From: Promethearchaeota archaeon
GTDB lineage: Archaea; Asgardarchaeota; Lokiarchaeia; Sigynarchaeales; SOKP01
Length of the DNA: 8,968 nt
Assembly: GCA_016839655.1 (NCBI GenBank)
Contig: JAEOTW010000217.1
Location: forward strand, 1-8,968
Direction of reading: 5' to 3'
Position numbers and translations under genes: made by a program. Every line of letters starts with the position of its first letter. The first letter of the stretch is position 1. Of this stretch, positions 1 to 4,837 are shown piece by piece. A model generated the notes under the pieces. It was not told where the DNA came from. It did no database searches and worked only from the letters and a program-made list of their open reading frames with translations.

Positions 1-729
1 AAGGTAAATAAAAACAGAGTAAAAGAAATCTTTTCTAATGTTAGAAAAGATAGCAGGATAGTTTTGCTAAGCTATGAAACTAGTGAAGTTTTTGATTGCT
101 ATGGCATTTTATCTCCAAAATCACGTTTAGCCCAAACTCCTAAACAAGCAATGGAACTACAATCTGAAATTGGTAAATCTGTTATGAAAATAGTTAGCCC
201 TAATATAATACATAAGACTGATGTTGGAGGCATTATATTAAATATTGAAACAGAGCAAGATGCTTTTGAAGCATACATACAAATTGTCAGTAATGCGAAA
301 AAATTTGGTCCTCAAAATGCTAAGATATATGGTGTAGAAGTGCAACAAATGATAGATTTTAAATCTGAAGCAAAAGTGAATGAAATAATAATAGGGATGT
401 CAAGAGATCCTCAATTTGGACCATTAATAATGTTCGGAACGGGAGGAATTTATGCTAATTTTATCAAAGATGTTGCATTTGCTTTATCCTATAGATTTAC
501 AAAAGAAGATGCTAAAAAATTAGTAAATCGCACAAATCTAAGCAGTCTTCTTGAAGGTGTTAGGGGTGAGGCTCGATCTGATATTGAGGCAGTAATAGAC
601 GTCTTATTGAGGCTTTCACAGTTAGTTAATGATTTTCCTGATATTGTAGAGTTAGATATAAATCCCCTTTTAGCATTTCTAAAAGGTTATAGTGCGGTAG
701 ATATTAAAATTACTATTAAAAGAGAATAA
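1..729 (+). CDS. acdB: ADP-forming acetyl/acyl-CoA synthetase, beta subunit or beta domain (5' end outside window)
   Basis: The enzyme converts acyl-CoA + ADP + Pi to free acid + ATP + CoA in the cytoplasm, the main substrate-level phosphorylation step of many fermenting archaea. The frame is open to the left edge and gives 242 residues. They match the ATP-grasp beta part: VSPNIIHKTDVGG (about 66-77) with His71, equivalent to the phosphorylated His71 of the Pyrococcus beta subunit; RDPQFGP (135-141); FGTGGI (145-150); ELDINP (217-222). Stand-alone beta subunits have about 230 residues, so the N-terminus is nearly complete if this is a separate subunit. A fused alpha-beta protein would continue left. 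No ATG, GTG or TTG lies in frame before the TTG at 64, and starting there would remove conserved residues, so the real start is outside. Compared with the remembered Pyrococcus sequence there is a one-residue gap before MKIVSP and extra residues around 120-127. The next gene follows within 15 bp. Confidence 0.9.
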   Translation, partial: KVNKNRVKEIFSNVRKDSRIVLLSYETSEVFDCYGILSPKSRLAQTPKQAMELQSEIGKSVMKIVSPNIIHKTDVGGIILNIETEQDAFEAYIQIVSNAKKFGPQNAKIYGVEVQQMIDFKSEAKVNEIIIGMSRDPQFGPLIMFGTGGIYANFIKDVAFALSYRFTKEDAKKLVNRTNLSSLLEGVRGEARSDIEAVIDVLLRLSQLVNDFPDIVELDINPLLAFLKGYSAVDIKITIKRE

Positions 730-744
730 AAAAGAGTGAGAAAA

Positions 745-1806
745 ATGTTAAAAGTACTTTATTTAAGTTCATTGGAAGAAAGTGTAGGAAAAAGCTTTCT
801 ATCAATAGGTTTTATTCAAAAATTAAAAAAGGAAGGTAAAAAATTTGCTTATTTCAAACCAATAGGTATTCCCAAAAGTGCGTTCACAAATAAAGCAGAC
901 CCTGATGTTGGTTTCATATTAAATACAGTTTATCAAACAGAACTTCCTTATGACTTTATTTCTCCAGTATCAATCCCAGATGCATATTATGTTGATCTAA
1001 TTGATGCTCCTAGAAAAGAAGAATCCTTACAAAAGATTAAAGATGCTTATGAGAAAATTACTGAAGATATGGATTATATAATAATTGAGGGTAACCCTAG
1101 TATTAGAAAATTCATCAGGATTGGATTAGATGATGTTACTATAGCCCAAATGCTTGGAATTAATGACTTAATATATGTATGCAAAACATCATCTGATCGA
1201 GTAATAGATAACTTATTCTTTACAAGGAAGTATTTTGAATACCGAGACATCAACATTAAAGGAATAATTTTCAATAAAATTGATTTTGAGTATGTAGCAA
1301 GAATTAAAGAACTCACTGAAGACCATATAAATAAATATGATATCCCTGTTTTAGGAATAATCGAAAAAAGCCTTGAATTATTCTCTCCTCGAGTAAATGA
1401 AATAAAAGAACAAATTGGCGGAGAATTAATAAATGAACAAGCCTCATCCGGATTAGGTAATTTAGTTGAGACTTTTTTAATAGGCGCGATGAATGCCCAA
1501 GCTGCTTTAAAATATTTACGTCAAGTTAAAAGAGCTGCTTTTATTACGGGAGGAGATAGAACGGATATGGCAATGGCAGCTTTAGAACAGGATGTATCTG
1601 CACTAATTTTAACAGGTTTTATTCAACCTGATATGAGTGTTATCACTTTAGCGAATAAAAAAGAAATTCCAATAATTTTGAGTCCTTCCGATACATATAC
1701 TACTATGAGAAATTTAGAACGGTTGAAACCCGGCATTCAAAAAGACGAGATGGAAAAAGTGTTAGAACTCATTGAAAAAGAAATTAATTGGGATCTAATA
1801 TTATAA
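745..1806 (+). CDS. BioD-like P-loop protein with DRTGG domain (phosphotransacetylase N-terminal-domain family)
   Basis: This 353-residue protein resembles the stand-alone archaeal version of the BioD-like N-terminal region of phosphotransacetylase. The N-terminal half is a dethiobiotin-synthetase-like NTPase: GKS at 15-17 (a relaxed P-loop with S and E in place of the usual glycines), FKPIG at about 37-41, IIIEGNPS at about 112-119. The C-terminal half is a DRTGG domain with ITGGDRTD at about 267-274, then ALILTGFIQPD and the conserved SPSDTYT. The biochemical role is not known; a nucleotide-dependent regulatory or ligase-like function has been supposed. It starts 15 bp after the acyl-CoA synthetase gene and is probably co-transcribed, suggesting a link to acyl-CoA/acyl-phosphate metabolism. 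I chose ATG 745 over GTG 736 because the protein then begins MLKVLYLSS, like its family, and GTGA at 736-739 can serve as ribosome site. Confidence 0.82.
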   Translation: MLKVLYLSSLEESVGKSFLSIGFIQKLKKEGKKFAYFKPIGIPKSAFTNKADPDVGFILNTVYQTELPYDFISPVSIPDAYYVDLIDAPRKEESLQKIKDAYEKITEDMDYIIIEGNPSIRKFIRIGLDDVTIAQMLGINDLIYVCKTSSDRVIDNLFFTRKYFEYRDINIKGIIFNKIDFEYVARIKELTEDHINKYDIPVLGIIEKSLELFSPRVNEIKEQIGGELINEQASSGLGNLVETFLIGAMNAQAALKYLRQVKRAAFITGGDRTDMAMAALEQDVSALILTGFIQPDMSVITLANKKEIPIILSPSDTYTTMRNLERLKPGIQKDEMEKVLELIEKEINWDLIL

Positions 1807-1828
1807 TCTCATTATTCTTTTAATTCAA

Positions 1829-1842
1829 TTTTTTCTTATTTT
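1829..1842 (+). terminator. Oligo-T terminator for the acdB/DRTGG unit
   Basis: A T6 run followed by C and further T-rich sequence begins about 20 bp after the stop codon at 1806. There is no hairpin. Archaeal RNA polymerase terminates on such oligo-T tracts, so this is a plausible end for the plus-strand transcript. It is inferred from composition and position only. Confidence 0.45.
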
Positions 1843-1852
1843 GAAGCTGGAG

Positions 1853-1862
1853 AAAAAAAAAA
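1853..1862 (-). terminator. T10 terminator for the small membrane-protein gene
   Basis: Ten consecutive A on the plus strand (T10 on the minus strand) lie 33 bp beyond the stop of the minus-strand gene ending at 1896. With the T-tract at 1829-1842 it makes a compact bidirectional terminator between convergent genes. Confidence 0.5.
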
Positions 1863-1895
1863 GAATTTGAAATTATATATATACTCAATTTAGAT

Positions 1896-2177
1896 TTAGG
1901 CAAATAATGACATAAAAAATCCTAATAAGCCAAAAAGTACTAGAATCGGCCAAAGTAACCATATAATTAAGGTAATGATTCCTAGTATTAATCCCGCAAC
2001 ACCTAAACCTTTTGAATCATCTTTAGCAATTCCAATTCCGCCGAAAACAATCGCTAAAATACTAATTAATAAAGCACTGAAATAAAAGAAAAATGTTAAA
2101 AACCAGACGCCTACTAGCCCAATAATTCCAAAAAGCAAACCAATTAAACCAAAAACTTTTCCCATATTCTTTACCAT
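1896..2177 (-). CDS. Small integral membrane protein, DUF4190-like
   Basis: This 93-residue, very hydrophobic protein probably has four membrane segments: about 8-28, 30-48, 57-73 and 74-92. The middle carries ISILAIVFGGIGIAKDD followed by GLGVAGLILGIITLI. That is the pattern of DUF4190-type proteins: a glycine-rich helix, a short charged loop with a K/R/D cluster, then a G-x-A-G-x-x-L-G helix. Their function is unknown and I do not assign one. The start at 2177 (ATG) has no Shine-Dalgarno sequence; an alternative ATG four codons later (2163-2165) has only a weak GGTAA upstream. A TATA-like element and an inverted repeat lie just upstream, so the transcript may be leaderless or short-leadered. 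The gene stands alone, convergent with the DRTGG gene and divergent from ald. That it is real is supported by family-like sequence and clean termination on both sides. Confidence 0.72.
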   Translation of the reverse strand: MVKNMGKVFGLIGLLFGIIGLVGVWFLTFFFYFSALLISILAIVFGGIGIAKDDSKGLGVAGLILGIITLIIWLLWPILVLFGLLGFFMSLFA

Positions 2178-2198
2178 AAATTTGTTTTTATTGATCTA

Positions 2199-2218
2199 AC
2201 ACTTAAAAAGTGTATAAT
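2199..2218 (-). promoter_or_regulatory. Candidate promoter/operator of the DUF4190-like gene
   Basis: A perfect 6-bp inverted repeat with a 3-nt spacer (ACACTT-AAA-AAGTGT, 2199-2213) partly overlaps a TATA-like ATTATACA on the minus strand (2211-2218), about 37 bp before the ATG at 2177. If that is the TATA box, transcription would begin about 10-15 nt before the start codon, and a protein bound to the repeat would block it. This is pattern-based only. Confidence 0.3.
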
Positions 2219-2312
2219 TCTCTAGAGGAAAGATCTCATATTTAAGTCTATTTTTTTTCCTGTAACCTTCCTATTTTGATCGAATTTTATATTCCGATAA
2301 AATTATGTAAGT

Positions 2313-2323
2313 CTATATAAAAT
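2313..2323 (+). promoter_or_regulatory. TATA-like element far upstream of ald
   Basis: CTATATAAAAT resembles an archaeal TATA box better than anything closer to ald. It would set a start near 2340, giving ald a leader of about 190 nt or producing a separate short transcript. No open frame of useful length follows. It may simply be AT-rich background. Confidence 0.25.
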
Positions 2324-2393
2324 TTAATAGTTTTCAAGCTATTTTAATTTAAAAGTGTAATTAAAATCATAAAATGATTCATTTCTTAATTAA

Positions 2394-2405
2394 TAAAGAT
2401 CTTTA
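2394..2405. promoter_or_regulatory. 12-bp palindrome upstream of ald, possible operator
   Basis: TAAAGATCTTTA is a perfect palindrome 122 bp before the ald start; its core AAAGATCT recurs at 2229-2236 nearer the divergent gene. Alanine dehydrogenase genes are often controlled by Lrp/AsnC-type regulators in other organisms, but I cannot assign this site to any regulator. Confidence 0.2.
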
Positions 2406-2495
2406 AAATCAATTTTAAAATTTTTATCAAATATAATCAAAATTTAATTAGTGAATTTAATTTGGTTTATAATATTTTTTTAATTAAAATACAAA

Positions 2496-2508
2496 TTTTT
2501 AATAAATA
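2496..2508 (+). promoter_or_regulatory. Proximal TATA-like element for ald
   Basis: The run TTTTTAATAAATA is centred about 25 bp before the ATG at 2528, the right distance for a leaderless archaeal transcript. The absence of any Shine-Dalgarno motif in the bases before the ATG fits leaderless translation. Confidence 0.3.
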
Positions 2509-2527
2509 ATACTGTTTTGAACAAAAA

Positions 2528-3643
2528 ATGATAATTGGAATTCCAAAGGAAATAAAACTGGGAGAGGGTCGAGTCAGTCTTTCTCCTTACAACGTTGAAG
2601 AACTTATTTATTTAGGATATAATGTGATCATTGAACAGAATGCGGGAATAAATGCAGGATTTGATAATGACCAATATTTAAGGGCAGGAGCAAAAATTTA
2701 TGAAAGTAAAAAAAAGGTTTATGAAGATTCAGATGTACTTGTTAAAGTTAAAGAACCCATTTTGGAAGAATTAAAGTATTTTAATCCTGGCCCATTATTA
2801 TTTTCTTTCTTACATTTATCTGCAGCTAAAGAAGTAACAGATGTATTTATTAAAGGAAAATCTACTACTATAGCTTTTGAATCTGTAGAATTAGATAATG
2901 GGCAATTACCTATCTTAATTCCAATGTCTGAAATTGCGGGAAGATTTGCTTTAATTAAAGGTGCTAATTTACTTACTTTTCATAATAAAGGTAAAGGAGT
3001 TTTATTGGGGGGTGCATCTGGAGTATATCGAGGTAATGTGATAGTGTTAGGAGGAGGCACTGCAGGTTTAGCCGCTGCATTAGCTGGGTATGGGTTGGGA
3101 GCTCATGTAACTATTCTAGAGAGAAATTTAGCTCGTATCCGATATCTAAATGAAATGTTACCTAAAGGAATTAATATTATTATGTCAAATATAAGAAATT
3201 TAAGAAAGAGCGTTAAAAAAGCAGATCTATTAATAGGTACTGTATTAATACCAAATGCAAAAGCCCCCAGAATAGTGTCAAGAGAAATGGTTAAATCTAT
3301 GAAACCGGGTTCCGTTATTGTGGATGTTTCAATTGATCAAGGAGGTTGCATTGAATCCAGTAGACCTACGAGTCATGAAGAACCAACTTATATTGATGAA
3401 GGTATAATTCATTACTGTGTTACAAATATGCCCGGTGCTTATCCAAGAACATCAACAGAAGCTCTTTCTGAAAGTGTATTTCCATATCTACTAAATTTAA
3501 TATCGGATGATGATCTTGTAGAAGTTCTTAAAAAATATCCTCCATTAAAAAGAGGTGTCAATATTTTTAAAGGAAATATTACAATAAACGAAATTGCAGA
3601 AACTTTTAATTATCCATATAAATCTATTGATGAACTGTTATAA
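2528..3643 (+). CDS. ald: Alanine dehydrogenase (NAD-dependent)
   Basis: The enzyme interconverts L-alanine + NAD + H2O and pyruvate + NH3 + NADH in the cytoplasm. The 371-residue length matches the family, and residue numbering coincides with characterised bacterial enzymes: Arg15, Lys75 (in VKVKEP), His96 (in LFSFLHLS) and Asp270 (in VDVSIDQGG) are the substrate-binding and catalytic positions. Domains: N-terminal catalytic lobe (1-about 130), NAD-binding Rossmann fold (about 140-300) with GGGTAG at 175-180 and acidic Glu198 at the end of the second strand, then the [11 protein letters not shown] signature at 300-310. Glu198 replaces the more usual Asp but still favours NAD over NADP. ATG 2528 is the clear start because the family begins [10 protein letters not shown]. 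An aminotransferase remnant begins directly behind the stop, in the same frame. The gene might be repurposed in a family with lysine-oxidising relatives, but all the alanine-specific landmarks are present. Confidence 0.94.
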   Translation: MIIGIPKEIKLGEGRVSLSPYNVEELIYLGYNVIIEQNAGINAGFDNDQYLRAGAKIYESKKKVYEDSDVLVKVKEPILEELKYFNPGPLLFSFLHLSAAKEVTDVFIKGKSTTIAFESVELDNGQLPILIPMSEIAGRFALIKGANLLTFHNKGKGVLLGGASGVYRGNVIVLGGGTAGLAAALAGYGLGAHVTILERNLARIRYLNEMLPKGINIIMSNIRNLRKSVKKADLLIGTVLIPNAKAPRIVSREMVKSMKPGSVIVDVSIDQGGCIESSRPTSHEEPTYIDEGIIHYCVTNMPGAYPRTSTEALSESVFPYLLNLISDDDLVEVLKKYPPLKRGVNIFKGNITINEIAETFNYPYKSIDELL

Positions 3644-3895
3644 TTTAATTTTCTGTTTATGAATATATTATTATTATTTTATCTTTTTCCTCGGTTAGAT
3701 TTAAAAGAGTTTAAAAAGTGGAAAGATGATAAAGAATTTACCATCGATCTTCTTAAAACTACTGGAATATGTGGCGTCTATGGTTCTGGATTTGGTAATT
3801 ATGGAGATGGCCACATTAGGTTTACATTTTTACAGAATAAAGAGATATTAGAAACAGTTTTCAATTTACTGCAAAAATTTTTAACTATGAATTAA
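3644..3895 (+). pseudogene. C-terminal remnant of an alanine-type class I aminotransferase
   Basis: The residues from FYLFPRLD onward match the last 70 or so residues of PLP-dependent alanine aminotransferases: FYxFP, then KDDKEFTIDLLK, then VYGSGFGNYGDGHIRFTF and EILETVFNLLQKF to the end. The Arg in GHIRFTF is the position that binds the substrate carboxylate. Whole enzymes have about 390-400 residues; everything before this piece, including the PLP lysine, is absent, and ald coding sequence occupies the space. The hallmark PxGAF before FYxFP has become ILLLF, so decay has begun. The only ATG (3659) has no ribosome site, so independent expression is doubtful. The piece is in frame with ald directly after its TAA stop (3641-3643), meaning read-through would append it. 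The open frame suggests recent loss, or a retained small protein of unknown use. Such a fragment cannot catalyse transamination. Confidence 0.8.
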
Positions 3896-3926
3896 TATTT
3901 CTTTTATAAAGTTAGGGTCTATTAAA

Positions 3927-3931
3927 AGAGG
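3927..3931 (+). promoter_or_regulatory. Ribosome binding site of the two-helix membrane protein
   Basis: AGAGG lies seven bases before ATG 3939 and fixes that start. The ATG of the preceding aminotransferase remnant has no such site. Confidence 0.6.
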
Positions 3932-3938
3932 AATATTT

Positions 3939-4217
3939 ATGTCAAGCTCAAAACAACTTAAAAGTGAAAGAAAAGGAATTTATTTTGATATTATTTGTGG
4001 CATTACATCGTCAGTTATAGCATTAACAGGGATCACCATGGCTGTAATTTTCAATCGAGTCGCAAGTATAGGTTGGTTTACAATTAGTGTAACTTTCTGG
4101 GGAGGCTATTTAGCGTTTTCCTTTTTTCTAATTGGTTTAGGTATTTATACATGGCGTAAAGAGAAAAATTTTGATAAATATCAACCAAGAAGTGATTTAA
4201 AAGCGCCTATGGTATAG
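3939..4217 (+). CDS. Small two-helix membrane protein, unknown function
   Basis: I do not recognise this 92-residue protein. It has a charged, hydrophilic N-terminus (about 1-13, rich in Lys, Ser and Glu) and two hydrophobic stretches: about 15-38 (ending AVIFN) and about 45-70, containing WGGYLAFSFFLIGLGIY. A basic and acidic tail (WRKEKNFDKYQPRSD) follows. By the positive-inside rule both ends are likely cytoplasmic with a short external loop near 39-45. A good ribosome site precedes the ATG, and codon use looks like its neighbours, so it is probably a genuine gene. It sits between two gene remnants, the aminotransferase tail on its left and the decayed acxC tail on its right, and may be a survivor of the rearrangement there. 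A T5 run at 4219-4223 directly after the stop may end its transcript. Confidence 0.65.
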   Translation: MSSSKQLKSERKGIYFDIICGITSSVIALTGITMAVIFNRVASIGWFTISVTFWGGYLAFSFFLIGLGIYTWRKEKNFDKYQPRSDLKAPMV

Positions 4218-4220
4218 ATT

Positions 4221-4420
4221 TTTAATTTATCTGGTGCCTTTTTTCCTAATCAAGTCTCATAAATTGTGTCAATGTTAGGTAGGAAATTGAAAATTGTTTA
4301 AGAAAATTTAAAAAGAAATTTGATTTATTAAAAATTCGTTTCTTATTTATCTGGTGCCTTTCTTCCTAACCATTTTTCATAGAATGAATCAATGTCAGGG
4401 AGAAAGTTGAAAATTGTTGG
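4221..4420. repeat. Imperfect 80-bp tandem repeat with 120-bp offset
   Basis: Unit 4221-4300 aligns without gaps to 4341-4420, with about 63 of 80 bases identical by hand count, including the shared run ATTTATCTGGTGCCTT. The second unit is the 3' end of acxC. Similarity falls to background left of 4221/4341 and right of about 4298/4418. A 40-bp A/T-rich spacer separates the units; its A5 runs (T5 on the minus strand) may terminate the acx operon. Confidence 0.85.
4223..4297 (-). pseudogene. Decayed second copy of the 3' end of acxC
   Basis: Read on the minus strand, this piece gives TIFNFLPNIDTIYET, a stop, then LGKKAPDK. The intact gamma subunit ends TIFNFLPDIDSFYEKWLGRKAPDK. The stop (TGA) replaces the Trp codon (TGG), the original TAA terminator has become TTA, and the codon preceding the piece is TAA where acxC has CCA. 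Only about 25 codons remain. It is not translated usefully. Most differences from acxC are at third codon positions or conservative, suggesting that it diverged for a time as a coding paralogue before it decayed. It lies just past the acxC terminus, in the same orientation. Confidence 0.8.
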
Positions 4421-4837
4421 ATAACCTGGGGGTACTGCTTCAACATCCAATAATGTAAAACACCCTGGACAAAAATATTCCCTAAGTTCTTGCCATTCAG
4501 GATCACTTCCCATATCCTTAAGATACAGTTCTTCTATTGATTCAAACGTATCTCTTACTCTAATTCTGGATTTTATTTTCCAATTCTCTTTGTAATCTCC
4601 AAATTCATAGCCACAATCACATTTAACTATCCTTTGATTTTCCTTTAATACAATATATAAATGCTCATGGAGAGGTAAAATGATTTTCTCAGGCCATTTA
4701 ACACGTTCTTGTAAAATTCCTAGTAATTTTTCAAACCGATCAGCATCTTTTGTTCCACTTATTATTGATTTCAATTCATCCCAGGATAATTTTCCTTCAA
4801 TCATCCTTTCTAATGTCCTTTTATCATATTTAACCAT
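4343..4837 (-). CDS. acxC: Acetone carboxylase-type gamma subunit
   Basis: This is the small (164-residue, about 19-20 kDa) metal-binding subunit of the ATP-dependent acetone carboxylase complex, which carboxylates acetone with bicarbonate to acetoacetate. Family landmarks seen: CDCGYEFG (Cys73, Cys75), NWK..SRIRVRDTFESIEELY, PEWQELREYFCPGCFTLLDVEAVPPGYP (Cys123, Cys126) and IFNFLPDIDSFYEKWLGR at the end. The four cysteines form a likely zinc site. The presence of this subunit is what distinguishes the operon from simple hydantoinase or 5-oxoprolinase pairs. Acetophenone carboxylase also has a related small zinc subunit, so the ketone substrate stays open. ATG 4837 follows directly on the TAG stop of acxB with no gap and has a strong ribosome site, indicating tight translational coupling. 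A decayed copy of its 3' end lies downstream. Confidence 0.9.
   Translation of the reverse strand: MVKYDKRTLERMIEGKLSWDELKSIISGTKDADRFEKLLGILQERVKWPEKIILPLHEHLYIVLKENQRIVKCDCGYEFGDYKENWKIKSRIRVRDTFESIEELYLKDMGSDPEWQELREYFCPGCFTLLDVEAVPPGYPTIFNFLPDIDSFYEKWLGRKAPDK

Larger units (their letters stand above)
2178..2527. other. 350-bp AT-rich divergent intergenic region
   Basis: No protein gene or structured RNA gene is evident; the longest thing I noticed is an ATG-led ORF of ten codons at 2374-2406. Contents seen: a T8 run at 2251-2258; a direct 9-nt repeat TAAGTCTAT at 2243-2251 and 2308-2316; an 8-bp inverted repeat (AATTTTAT 2283-2290, ATAAAATT 2297-2304, 6-nt loop); a good TATA-like box at 2313-2323; a 12-bp palindrome at 2394-2405; and a direct repeat AATTTAATT at 2441-2449 and 2454-2462. 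At this composition short A/T repeats arise easily by chance, so only the elements containing G and C deserve weight. Confidence 0.6.

Noticed and set aside
64..66. TTG as start of the acyl-CoA synthetase beta gene
   Set aside because: The frame continues upstream to the window edge with residues that align to the N-terminal helix of beta subunits, so this Leu is internal.
1074..1316. 80-residue open frame on the minus strand
   Set aside because: It is wholly antisense to the well-supported DRTGG/BioD-like gene, has no ribosome site, and its peptide resembles no family.
2283..2304. 8-bp inverted repeat with 6-nt loop
   Set aside because: The stem is A/T only in very AT-rich DNA, with no T-tract behind it; too weak to call a terminator or operator by itself.
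2374..2406. Ten-codon open frame in the ald upstream region (possible leader peptide)
   Set aside because: It has no ribosome site and no run of alanine or other regulatory codons; a frame of this length is expected by chance.
3644..4342. Insertion sequence or integrated element as cause of the gene remnants
   Set aside because: I found no transposase or integrase frame, no terminal inverted repeats and no target-site duplication.
4221..4420. CRISPR-like or regulatory repeat
   Set aside because: There are only two units, they are imperfect, and one is plainly the coding end of acxC; it is a degenerate partial gene duplication.
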